This document shows, piece by piece, positions 33,072 to 43,391 of a DNA stretch of 64,000 nucleotides (the stretch's first letter is position 1; every line of letters begins with the position of its first letter). The stretch covers positions 62,001 to 126,000 of the forward strand of contig NKYR01000008.1 in assembly GCA_003184365.1 (NCBI GenBank), in the 5' to 3' direction. The position numbers and the translations under genes were made by a program. Origin of the DNA: Evernia prunastri (Eukaryota > Ascomycota > Lecanoromycetes > Lecanorales > Parmeliaceae). Below the pieces are notes generated by a model. That model did no database searches. It saw nothing but the letters and a program-made list of their open reading frames with translations, and was not told the DNA's origin.

Positions 33072-34097
33072 ATGTCCTCGATAGCAAAAGCTGGTCGACT
33101 AGCCGGAAAGGTTGCAATTGTCACAGGTTTGACCGTCTTCTCATCAAACCCCCACGAGAAAAAGCTGATATTGTCTTGTAGGTGGTGGCTCGGGCTACGG
33201 TGCCGGCATAGCCACATTGTTCGCTCAGCAAGGGGCCAAAGTAGTGGTGGCCGACATTAACGAAGATGGCGGTAAGCGTACGGTGCAAGCTATGCCAGAC
33301 AGTATGAGGTTTCAAAAAGCAAATGTCACCAAAAGGAGCAACTGGAAAGGACTCGTAGAGGCTACGCAAGTGGCTTTCGGACCGGTCAACTGTCTTGTCA
33401 ATAACGCCGGGACAACGTACCGCAATAAGGGGTGCCTCCACTTCTGCGAGCGTACATATGTCACCCAGCTAATGCTCATTGCAGCCGACCCTGGAGGTTT
33501 CCGAGGCCGATTTCGATAGATGCTTCGACGTCAACGTCAAAGGTGTCTTTTTTGGCACGTCCGCCGTTATACCCAAGCTTCTCGAACAGAAAAGCGGCGG
33601 GTCCATTATCAATATCGCCTCTGTAGGAGCGACTAGACCGCGTCCAGGGCTGGTTTGGTATAATAGTTCTAAGGGAGCCGTGTGGAACGTAAGCGCCAGC
33701 CGACTTCTAGCTCGATGATGATCCTCCCACTGGGCTACGACACTTTCCCCGCTGCTGACCGTTTTATTCAGGCGACCAAGGGTCTAGCAGCTGAGTTCGG
33801 TCCTCACGGCATACGAGTCAACTCCATATGCCCACTCCTTGGTGGCACAGGTTTGTGAGTCGCGAATTAGGATCCATTCGATGTCTCCAAAGGGGACTGA
33901 CGCATGTTTGCAGGTTCGAGGCCTTTTCGGGGGTGCCTGACACGCCAGAGAATCGAAAGAAGTTTCTGTCGAACGTTCCTCTCGGTCGGCTCTGCGAGGC
34001 CTCGGACGTTGCATCAGCCTGTCTGTTTTTAGCTTCTGATGAGGCCTCTTTCGTGACTGGTATCAACATGGAAGTTGATGGGGGCCGAGCAGTGTAG
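33072..34097 (+). CDS. Short-chain dehydrogenase/reductase with defective intron 2 donor
   Basis: Exon pieces: 33072-33126, 33182-33429, 33485-33688, 33772-33854, 33914-34097, which would give 257 residues. Rossmann motif TGGGSGYGAGIA, NNAG, catalytic IASVG and YNSSK, and the C-terminal ITGMNMEVDGG-type ending (here TGINMEVDGGRAV) mark a classical SDR, similar to 3-oxoacyl-ACP reductase or glucose dehydrogenase types. The protein demands a junction NK|PTLEVSEADFD, but the base run after AAG is GGGTGCC. The only GT (33432) would leave two extra bases and shift the frame to an early stop. So the gene is either inactive, carries a sequence error, or uses an unusual splice. It is tandem with the downstream aldehyde dehydrogenase. 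Confidence 0.75.
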
Positions 34098-34468
34098 ATG
34101 AAGAACTCACTATCTGTGTATGGACAGAATTCGGCGGAAGTGTCCTTCATTGAAGAATATTAGATAAAACATACCCGTAAAGTGATCTTAGAAGTAGGAC
34201 TTGAATTTCCGTACCATTCAAGAACATTCGTATCCATCACCAATAATCCACATCGTTTTGAGAAGTGACCCCTCTCTACACGTAGAAGCTGGTCGCGAAA
34301 TAGCCGGATTCAATACCTTCGGCTTAGGATCGGACTGCCCCGCACGCGTGCTCTCCCTAATTTTTCTCTATGTTGCACTAGCTATCAACTCTGCTTTTCA
34401 CAAAATTTTCTGTTCCTCTGCGAAGTTTTTCCTATCTAGTCGGTGCTTTGCATGAGGGACCGCTGGTT
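34098..34468. promoter_or_regulatory. Spacer between SDR and aldehyde dehydrogenase genes
   Basis: 371 bp containing the terminator of one gene and the promoter of the next. No motif was identified. Confidence 0.4.
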
Positions 34469-36429
34469 ATGTTTCAAGTACTATCTCGCGTTGGTCGTGC
34501 AGTCGCTGGCCGACGCCAATTAGCGGCTTCATGGAAGTATACGCGCTCTTCAGCTTGGGCAATGACTCAAATACAAGAGAGCTACTTCTCCACTACGAGT
34601 ACTAGATGGAAGGCTACTTCTGTAACTCAGCACTCGTTGACCACGTCGCGCGGCTAACATGACTTGCAGATGGCTGCCAAACTCAAAGATCCGACTCTCT
34701 TCTGTGAGAAGGCATATATTGATGGTCAATGGGTGGACGCAAAGTCAGGCTCAACCTTCGATGTTGTTGCTATGTCGAGCTATCCCTGAGTTTTGGAATC
34801 TTATCTAATGTGTAGTAGATCCAACAACGAACAGCGTGATTGGCCCATGTCCTGAAATGTTCGTCCGCGATGCACAATAGAATGCCTAGGCTCACACAGC
34901 GTTCATACAGGTCAACAGAGGATACTAATACTGCCATTGCGGCAGCCAAGCGAGCTTTTCATGCATTTCAGCACACTACCCCAAAAGCGAGAGCAGGGAT
35001 TTTGCACAAATGGTTCAATCTGATCAACGAGCATCGGGAAACACTGGCAAAGATAATAGTGTATGAGAATGGACGGCCTATCGCGGGAGCTCGGCAGGAG
35101 ATTGACTACGCTGCTGGGTTCATTGACTGGTTTAGCGGTGAGGCTCAAAGATCATATGGCTACACCGCTAGCGGCACCATGCCAGGCAACCGCGTAATTA
35201 CAATCCAGCAGCCCGTTGGCGTGGTCGGTTTGCTTACGCCTTGGAACTTTCCAAGCGCTATGATAACAAGAAAAGTGGCTGGTGCAATCGCAGCAGGGTG
35301 TACAGTCGTGCTTAAGCCTGCCGCAGAGACACCGTACTCTGCATTGGCATTGGCAGAGCTCGGAGAGCGAGCAGGTATCCCTAAAGGTGTGTTCAACGTT
35401 GTGACAACGAACGAACACATACAGGAAGTCGGCTTCACTATGACCACCCATGAAGACGTCCAAAAGATCTCGTTCACAGGGTCTACGCGCGTTGGGAAGC
35501 TCCTGATGGCACAGGCGAGCTCTACTTTGAAGAAATGCTCATTTGAGCTTGGAGGAAACGCTCCTTTCATTGGTCAGATCACTCCTAAGCAGTCTCCGGG
35601 TCCAACGCCGCAGTGCTGACAGTCTTATACAGTATTCAATGATGCAGATCTTAAGAAGACCATGACAGGCTTGCTTTCAGGGAAGTTCCGCGGGTCAGGT
35701 CAGACCTGCGTATCTCCTAACCGGATATATGTCCAATCTGGTATCTATGATGCTTTCATCGCCGAATTCACGAAGCACGTCAAGGAGCAATTGAGGGCTG
35801 GTGCCGTTGAAGACGACCAAACAATGCTCGGCTGCGTCATTAGTTCGAAAGCTCTTGATAAAATCGAGCGACTTGTGGCTGATGCAAAGTCAAAAGGGGC
35901 CAAAGCAGTCATTGGAGGAGAACGAAACATGGACTCTCCTTCGACTTTCTATCCAGCCACCATCTTGACCAACATGGCACCGGAAATGGAGGCCAGCCAG
36001 ACTGAGATATTCGGGCCTGTTGCTGCTGTTTATCGCTTTGATGCGGAAGAAGATATGATCGCCCAGGCGAACCAATCCGAGGTTGGTCTAGCGGCATACA
36101 TTTATACGGAAAATTTGCCGGTCGCGTGGAGGGTGGCAGAAGCTTTGCAGGGTGAGTCTACCAGTCACAACTTATTTTGGATTCTTGCTAATCCTCCGCA
36201 GTTGGAATGACTGCCATCAATGCTGGTTCAGTGTCAGATCCTGTGGCTCCTTTTGGAGGTGTCAAGCAATCAGGCTTCGGCAGAGAAGGTGGCAGGCATG
36301 GCATGGAGGAGTTCCAGACAATCAAGGTGTGTAGTCTGCGTTTACTCTATGGAGATGAGCGGCTGCTAACAGTGAATGACGCAGACAATCATGCTTGGCG
36401 GGCTTGACCTGCCTCACACTTCTCTGTAG
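34469..36429 (+). CDS. Mitochondrial succinate-semialdehyde-type dehydrogenase with mutated intron 2 donor
   Basis: Seven exons: 34469-34621, 34670-34769, 34819-34858, 34911-35572, 35633-36151, 36202-36326, 36385-36429, giving 547 residues in phase. Exon one encodes an Arg/Ser-rich presequence (MFQVLSRVGRAVAGRRQLAA). ALDH motifs: TPWNFPSAMITRKVAGAIAAG, FTGSTRVGK, FELGGNAPFI (catalytic Glu 310), GQTCVSPNR (catalytic Cys 344), EIFGPVAAVYRF, INAGSVSDPVAPFGGVKQSG and GREGGRHGMEEF, which is succinate-semialdehyde dehydrogenase-like (GABA catabolism). The junction FDVV|DPTTNSVIG requires intron 34770-34818, whose 5' end reads CTATGT instead of GTATGT. A single G-to-C change at the donor would explain this. 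Confidence 0.85.
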
Positions 36430-36551
36430 GTTTCACTGTAGAGCTATATCACGCCATGCTGGGGCTCGATCAAGCTACCGGCAATTCCAGCTATGCGATA
36501 TCTAGTGTGACATGATGTGTAAGAGTAGCAAGACTTTCTGGCAAACTATCT

Positions 36552-37763
36552 TTATGTCTGTTTGCATAGCTCAATATCTACACTTTGATCTGTTTCCCCG
36601 TCAGACACATGTCCGTCCGCACTCGCACCCTCTCCTATCGTCACGTCTACCGTACTAGCCTTGGATCCCTTCCAGTTCCCGGGAAATCGCCATCTGTCAC
36701 CCTGCCAAGCTTGAGCCTCAGGGAAATCCTCCCATTGCAATCCAGCCTCTTTTGCCCGTTTCCGTATACCTCGCGTTCGAAAGAGCCAAACGATTTGCGA
36801 CAGGAAGATGCTGGCCTCGATCGTTGCGCTGCATCACGTCAGTGCTCTAAACGTGGGAACAGAACATCAGAACATCAAAACCTACTAAGCGGCATACATC
36901 ACTCCACCAAGGACATCGAACGTATATTGCGCAGCTATCAAACGCTTAAGTCATATCCTCCCAGCACGAAGGGCCACATCCAACTCACCAATCGCCATCA
37001 GCGAAAAGAAAGCCCCGAACCAGTCAATGGTCAGAAACCCGAAGTCGATCCCCACCACCCGGCCTCTTCGCTTGAAGAGCTCGAACGGCACCGGCAAGTA
37101 CCCGATGATCAGCAGCACCGCTGCAATCACGCCAACGAGCCTCACGGGCCACGACACTCCGCGGCGATACGGCCCGCGGATGACGAGCGCTAGCAGTACC
37201 TCAATGCCGGCGAAGAAGAGCGCCAGCACCGTGGCCAGCAGTGTCGTCGTCCAGACGCGCCATTTCCTACTCGCGATTAAAGTCATCAGCCATACTCTCC
37301 GGGCCCAAAAATCTCTTCGCTTCAATTCCAGTTTTTCCCAAAACAACCACATCACAACCCCCTCCCCTTCTCTTCTCCCCGAAAACGCAAAAGGCCTTCA
37401 TACCGACCACCCTCTAACCCCCCAAAAACAGTCTTGCTGCAACAAAGGAACAGAGAAGAAGAATAAAGAAAGAAAAGAAACCCACCGCCCATACCGCAAA
37501 CACTGCGCCCAGCTCACCAGGCACAACAGGCAGAAACACTGCGGCTGCACCCGGAGCGGGACGTTGAACCCCTGCGCGATGGCGTAGGCCCCGAAGGGCA
37601 CGCCGCACGCCGCCCAGAGGAACATCATGGTGGCGGGGAGGCCCTCGGTCGACTTGGTGCGGTGGTTGCGCACGACCTGGGGGATGAGCTGGACGCACCA
37701 GCAGATGGTGCCGAGGGTGCCGAGGACGTTGGCCGAGGTGGGGATCGAGGTTTGCGGGGGCAT
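36552..37763 (-). CDS. PQ-loop repeat membrane protein
   Basis: Four exons on the minus strand: 37763-37486, 37266-36989, 36934-36886, 36828-36552, giving 293 residues. The first PQ motif is in VLGTLGTICWCVQLIPQVVRNHRTKSTEGL, followed by FLWAACGVPFGAYAIAQ. The second copy is VRLVGVIAAVLLIIGYLPVPFELFKRRGRVVGIDFGFL with LTIDWFGAFFSLMAI, then DVLGGVMYAAY and EASIFLSQIVWLF. Seven spans fit the cystinosin/SWEET-like PQ-loop family (vacuolar or lysosomal amino-acid transporters and related). The cytosolic tail of about 70 residues is acidic. Exon three codes only for about 16 residues. An alternative acceptor 4 bp upstream of exon two is possible. Confidence 0.85.
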
Positions 37764-39913
37764 TTTTTGTTTATTTGGGGGGTTGGTGTGGATAGTGGGT
37801 GTGGTGAAGTATACACTTGTGGTTTGATGTTGAGAGGGAGCTGTTATGGTGGAAGAGACAGTTGTTTGAGTGCAGTGAAGCCCATGCCAAGACTACGTGT
37901 GTGTGACTATTTGCGACTGAGGGGTAGTCATGTGTGTTCATTTTGCTAGTTGGCGATGCAGACCATTGATTGGCTGATTTAAACAGTCGATGATCATTTT
38001 CCAGTGATTTCGTTGATATCTTGGCAGACTTTTTTGTCTCAGGAAAATGTTGAGAGAGATGACATAGCACGCTAACTCGGAACGGGGCAGCCGGCCGTGT
38101 GAGGTAAGCGAGGGGTCTCATGCAGGGTTATATATGGGACAAGTTTGACGTTGTGCTCAGGTCAAAAAAGATATGTATATGCGCAATTGTTGATTCCTTT
38201 GTCATGATTTCCCCATGCCTGGCCTCCAAGACCAGGTGTAACCGGGACCACCAAGAAGTTGATGCTCCAGTTGACAACATTGGCTGCAGCGTCACCCCTG
38301 GCGCGGATTCGAGGAGGCTTGATCTCGGCTGCATACAGCCCAGGTACGAGGCATTATGTATTACCGAAGACGGTAAGATACACGAATAGTTCAAAAGCAG
38401 TGGCGGTCGCGGCGGTTCCGGGGACGAGATATTCGAATGTGATGACCGTAGAGGTCCTTCGACCAAAAACACTGATTAATAAGAGTTTGCGAGTGAGTCG
38501 ACTTTCTAACACGACACGAGAGAGAAGACCGCATCGACTATCTTGCTGACATCTCTTAGCAATAGCGACGTGTTGCTGCTTTTGTCAAGCGATTGTTCGA
38601 AGACAGTTGGAAACAGTAGATGAGGACATATCAGCCTCCGATCTGCCGGAAGAATTGAGATGACACTCCAAGGATGGTACGTCGGAATTGCTGCAATGGC
38701 CCTCCGATAGTGGGATCCTTGAATTGGAAGTTCGAGTCGACCGCATGCTCGATTTTGATGACATCGACCAATCCGCGGATGTCGACTGCTGTCAGACTAT
38801 CGTCTCTCTATGCTATTCAGCAATTATGAGCTTAGAAAGGCCTACCTCAACATATGTGTCTCGTTTATTCACCTTACCTTTGGAATAGCCAACGAATCTA
38901 ATTACTCTCTCTCTCTTTTCCGCGCTCTTGTTCTTCTGCTTTTTGTCTGCTTTGCTTCCGTTTATGCACTTTCATAGCAACGAAAACCGATCATGATCGA
39001 TGGAATCTCGTCTTTCGGTCAGTGATCCGTACAATCACCTCGTCTCCCTCCGCCTGTTTTGCAATTTCAAGATCCTGCTTCTCTTCTCCTGCTTCCACAA
39101 ACTGCAGATTGTATCGCCAGAGGTTCAAAGCTACAAAACGCCATGATGACTCAGATATCTCCCGCTGCAGAGCGTTATGCCGCTGCCGAAGGGCCGATAG
39201 TAGCTAGGGCGCTCAAGAGATCTGTCACTTGAGAAACGAAATTAACTCACTTCGTGCGGATTGGCCCGAAGTTTTCCACACTCAAGAGTAAATGCTTTCA
39301 AGGAACGAGTATCTTTACACCTGCAAGAATTGTATGAAGGCTCCACCATGAATCTGTTAAGGGCGCCATTGTCAAATGGGAGTGGGGTCCAATCCTAACT
39401 GCAAAAAGACGACTGCAGGGTGAGAGGATGCATCAGAAACTTATAGTGCTTGCCTACTCCATCATCCCTCAGCTTCCGAGCAGGGGCTTGGCACTTTTCT
39501 CAAGACGCTCATTGATCAAATGTCGTTCCTTAGCAACCAAGACTGGTTTAGTTTCTGATAAAAACTAGCAGGGGGCGGTCGGCTGTGAAAAGACCCTGTA
39601 CATCCCACTGAGTGGTTGCCTAGCTCGTGGATCAATCAATTTCCAACGGTCCGCTAGCCCCAATGCGGTAAGGTAGTGATTCTGACCCATGATAGGGGGC
39701 TAGCGAAGAAATTGGAGGACAGAACCCTTTGGGCTTTGAGGTTTTGACTCGTAATTTTTCTCTGAACCGTAGCAGAATGTTAAGGCGCGGGCTTCTTAAG
39801 TAAAGAACCTACGACGAACCTACGACGAAAGTAATTTGCCACGCGGGAGATAAAATTCTTGACTACATTGCTTCCATACCCATACCTGGCGTCTTGTTCC
39901 GTCATAAGCCGTC
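37764..39913. other. 2.1-kb intergenic region, no gene recognised
   Basis: Short frames only. It contains a 12-bp palindrome (CGATCATGATCG, near 38989), a duplicated CCTACGACGAA near 39808-39830, and an imperfect inverted repeat at 39637-39714. No coding evidence. Confidence 0.45.
39637..39714. repeat. Imperfect inverted repeat with 10-bp core arms
   Basis: CGCTAGCCCC (39652-39661) pairs with GGGGCTAGCG (39696-39705); outside these, CAATTTC pairs with GAAATTG at unequal spacing. It lies 200 bp upstream of the P450 gene. Confidence 0.6.
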
Positions 39914-41729
39914 ATGATCACACTAGTCTTGATAGGCCTCGCTGTGGGATATCTCACATGGAGCCTGGTCCTAATGGAGATTAATTACCAGCGTGCCTCC
40001 TCAATGGGAATTCCTTTGGTCCGGTTACCTGTCGATCCTATGAACATTGTTTGGCTCATCCTCGAACCCTACCTCTGGCGTCTTTTGAACCGTTTTCCAT
40101 TCGACTGGGGCACTTTCGGTCATTATTCCCGCAGAGGTTGGCACTTCAAAGACAAAGCAACGTCGCACCTCAAATATGGTCCCATCTGGGCGCTCGTCAC
40201 TCCGTGTGATATCTATGTCTACGTTGCTGAACCAGAGGCCATCCACGACATTTTCGTTCGTCGAGGAGATTTCCTCCGTCCCAGTAAAATGTATAGTAAG
40301 TTTAAGGGAAGTCCAAGGTCTGAAATTGACTTAATTTGGACACAGAATTGCTTGAGGTTTATGGACCGTGTATTTCTACAGCAAGTTGGACGGACTGGCC
40401 ACGCCATAGGAAGGTACTTGCAGCGCCCTTTAATGAAAAAATCATGAGATTTGTTTGGAACGAGTCACTCAAACAAACAAGGGAGATGCTGCAGTCATGG
40501 ACTCGTGGCGATGGGTCTAGGATTCCAAGCGTTGCCAAAGATACCCGCACTCTTTCGTTGAATGTACTCGCAGCAACTGGCTTTCATCGATCTTACAACT
40601 TCAGCAGCTCAAACCAGCCAAGAGCCGATGAAGCAAAGACTTACCGGAGTGCATTGCAGACAGTATTAGATAACGCAATATTTCTTATGGTCGTCCCTCG
40701 TCGACTACTACAATTCCCTCTACCACGGTCGTGGGCACGCATAGGTATCGCAGCTGCTGAATTTAAAAGCTACATGATGGACATGTTACGCGAGGAGACG
40801 GCCCTTTTGAAACGAGGCGAACCTGGTACGGGAAGTCTGATGACTTCGTTTGTGCGAGCACTGGACACCCATCAGAAGGAAGAGTCAGCTTCGAAGAGCA
40901 ACGATGGTCTTTTGTCAAAAGGGCTCACGGAGGAAGAAATTTTTGGCAACATCTTTGTCATCAACTTCGCTGGGCACGATACCACTGCGAATACGCTGGC
41001 ATTCAGTATGATCCTACTTGCAGCGAACCCCGAAGTTCAAGACTGGGTCGCCGAGGAAGTGGAGCAGCTTACCAGCGGCTGCGACAGCAAAGAATGGGAC
41101 TATCATGAGCTTTTCTCCAATCTTAAACGATGTCAGGCTGTTCTGGTACGTATCTGGTCGCTAGATGAGTTTTGATTGAAGCTGATGGATCGTGTGCACA
41201 GCTCGAGACTCTCCGCCTCTATCCCCCAATCCTGGCACTTCCGAAATGGAGCAGCGATCACCCGCAAACGCTCCAGGTCGGCGAAAGGGCAATCGTGATA
41301 CCACCGCAAACAGGAGTCATGCCAAGTCTCCTCACAGTCCAAACCTACCCAAAATACTGGCCCGATCCTCTCCGCTGGCAACCCTCCCGATGGATCGTGC
41401 CGCTTACAGCCCCAGACCCAAAAAAATCGAAGTCGAGCTTGGCCGACCGGCTACACCACGAACAACTGTTCAGCCCCCCGCAGAGCACGTACTTCCCTTG
41501 GTCCGACGGGCCCCAGAACTGCCCCGGGGCGAAATTCGCTCAGGTGGAATTCGTGGCGGTCTTGGCCGGCCTCTTGCGGAAGCACCGGGTCGTGATTGTT
41601 CGCGAGCCCGGCGAAAGCGCGGAGCAAGCGAGGGGTAGAGCTTTGGCTACGACGGAGGACTGCGACTTGGAGTTGCTCTTGCGGATGCGCGATGCGGACA
41701 GGGTCAAGTTGGCTTGCAAGCGGGTGTGA
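39914..41729 (+). CDS. Cytochrome P450 monooxygenase
   Basis: Three exons, 39914-40295, 40346-41145 and 41202-41729, giving 569 residues. An N-terminal membrane anchor (MITLVLIGLAVGYLTWSLVL) is followed by a P450 fold. Visible motifs are WTDWPRHRKVLAAPFNEK (C-helix WxxxR), FAGHDTTANTL (I-helix, about residue 345), ETLRLYPP (K-helix ExxR, residues 396-399), WQPSRW (PERF region) and FPWSDGPQNCPGAKFA (heme ligand Cys 501). All key residues are present, so it should be active, ER-anchored and dependent on a P450 reductase. Substrate cannot be deduced. It does not resemble the short P450 relic at 17 kb closely enough to be called its source. Confidence 0.93.
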
Positions 41730-42619
41730 GTTCAAGACTTACAAATCCGACCGACTGACTCACATATGTCGAGGGTTATAGGACATCTGCTGGTGTGTCC
41801 ATGTAGCAAGCGTCGGACAGTATGAGATCTCCAATATTTCGATCCCCTCTAGCTAGATAAACCTCCAATGCGACATCTGCGCAAACACGCGAAATAGTTG
41901 AAGCATTCTCCCACTGCCGCATACTTATTCGGATATTCCAGTTTCATATATCAGGAGATCTTCTATCAATCATCAAGCATTCCTCAAGCAGTAGCGCAGT
42001 TGAAGTCACACTTGCAGGGTATCGTTCTCGTGTCGGCGACAATTGCACGAATAGCAGAGCAATCGCTGAGATGAAAGCTAATTCGGCACATTTAAACAGG
42101 GATCGTGAAGACTTCGCGAAAGCGATACAGCAATGGATACCACATCAATGTAAGTGACGGGAGATTCCAGTGGGCCGGGCTAGGTAATCGGCAATTCCAT
42201 ACCGGGTGGAAAGTACCTTTTTTCCATTTTCGGGGCGACCGTGGGATGCTTTGGGGTTCTACTACTGCATATCGCCTGCGACTGATAGATATCGCTAAAT
42301 CTCATATCCAGCACACTAGGCTGCTAATAATTGTTAGCGGGTAGGTCTCTCTGTTTGTGAGATGTTGAACCACACATAGCGCGGCTACACTTCACTGATG
42401 AGCTGGACCGAAGAGATTTGGCACTAGACCAAACGTGGGAGATGGAATTTGCAAAATCGTGATCACACGTTCTCATCATTCTCAGCAGACGAAGAGTGAT
42501 GATATCAAGCCTAGTATACAAGCTTTCCCCCTTCCTCGTCTCCCTAGCCCTTCCTTCCTTCCTTCCAGCTCCCTCGAGACAAGCCCCACCGGTTCCTCAA
42601 AAGCGCGCACAACATCCCA
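41730..42619. other. Intergenic between converging P450 and secreted-repeat genes
   Basis: About 890 bp. The frames here have no family signature. Pyrimidine-rich sequence follows 42520 near the 3' end of the next gene. Confidence 0.45.
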
Positions 42620-43391
42620 TCAAGCAGACCACTCGACCTCCACGGTCCTCTTCCCCGGCCCCTCCGACGCCGCCGCCCCGGCCGCGAACGCATTGTGTGC
42701 GCGGTCAGAATGGTCTCCGCTATTTGCGTTGTTGCTGTTGCTTCCCGAGCTGTCGTCGCTGTTACTTCCCGAGCTAGCGCCGCTGTTATTGTTGTTATTA
42801 TTATTGTTATTGTTATTATTGTTGTTGTTGCTAGCGTCACTGTTCCCGCCGTTGTTCGTGTTACCCCCATCGTCCGACCAGGTGCCAGGTGCGGCATGGG
42901 AATGTGTGTCATCGGTGGAGGTGGAATTGCCGGCCGGCTGTGAGGGGGGCTGTTGCGTGGAGCCGCCGGCGTTGCCGTTGTGGATGCCGGGTTCCGGGGG
43001 GGACTGCTGCAAGGGGCCGTGGGGGTAGGGGTTTGAGGCCGTTTGGGCGTTGCCGTTGTGGATGCCGGGTTCCGAGGGGGACTGCTGCAAGGGGCCGTGG
43101 GGGTAGGGGTTCGAGGCCGTTTGGGCGTTGCCGTCGTGGATGGTTTGCGGGTTGGGTTCCGGGAGGGGGACNNNNNNNNNNNNNNNAGGGGGGCTGTTGC
43201 GTGGAGCCGCCGGCGTTGCCGTTGTGGATGCCGGGTTCCGGGGGGGACTGCTGCAAGGGGCCGTGGGGGTAGGGGTTCGAGGCCGTTTGGGCGTTGCCGT
43301 CGTGGATGGTTTGCGGGTTGGGTTCCGGGAGGGGGACGGAGAGGGCGGAGGGGGCGAGGAGGAGGAAGAGGTATGGGAGTATGGGATGCAT
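42620..43391 (-). CDS. Secreted low-complexity repeat protein, interrupted by assembly gap
   Basis: On the minus strand it starts at the ATG at 43391 with signal peptide MHPILPYLFLLLAPSALS. VPLPEPNPQTIHDG follows, then 26-residue units (GNAQTASNPYPHGPLQQSP with EPGIHN), then GGSTQQPPSQPAGNSTSTDD, a run of about 15 Asn, Ser/Asp/Asn-rich sequence, and the end EGPGKRTVEVEWSA. A gap of 15 N (43172-43186) breaks it. Sequence on both sides of the gap repeats the same VPLPEP...GGSTQQPP block, so the true protein is probably shorter by one block. The frame changes across the gap as written. Glycosylated wall- or apoplast-located protein is an inference; no domain was recognised. Confidence 0.65.
42943..43337. 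repeat. 78-bp minisatellite and duplicated block around assembly gap
   Basis: The block at 42943-43171 (229 bp) recurs at 43187-43337 (151 bp). The difference of 78 bp is exactly one 26-codon unit. Within the left block two consecutive 78-bp units are visible. Confidence 0.85.
43172..43186. other. Assembly gap (15 N)
   Basis: Fifteen consecutive N inside a repetitive coding segment. The length is nominal. Confidence 0.99.

Noticed and set aside
36585..37193. 202-codon plus-strand frame
   Set aside because: Antisense to the last exons of the PQ-loop gene, whose motifs and splice sites are clear.
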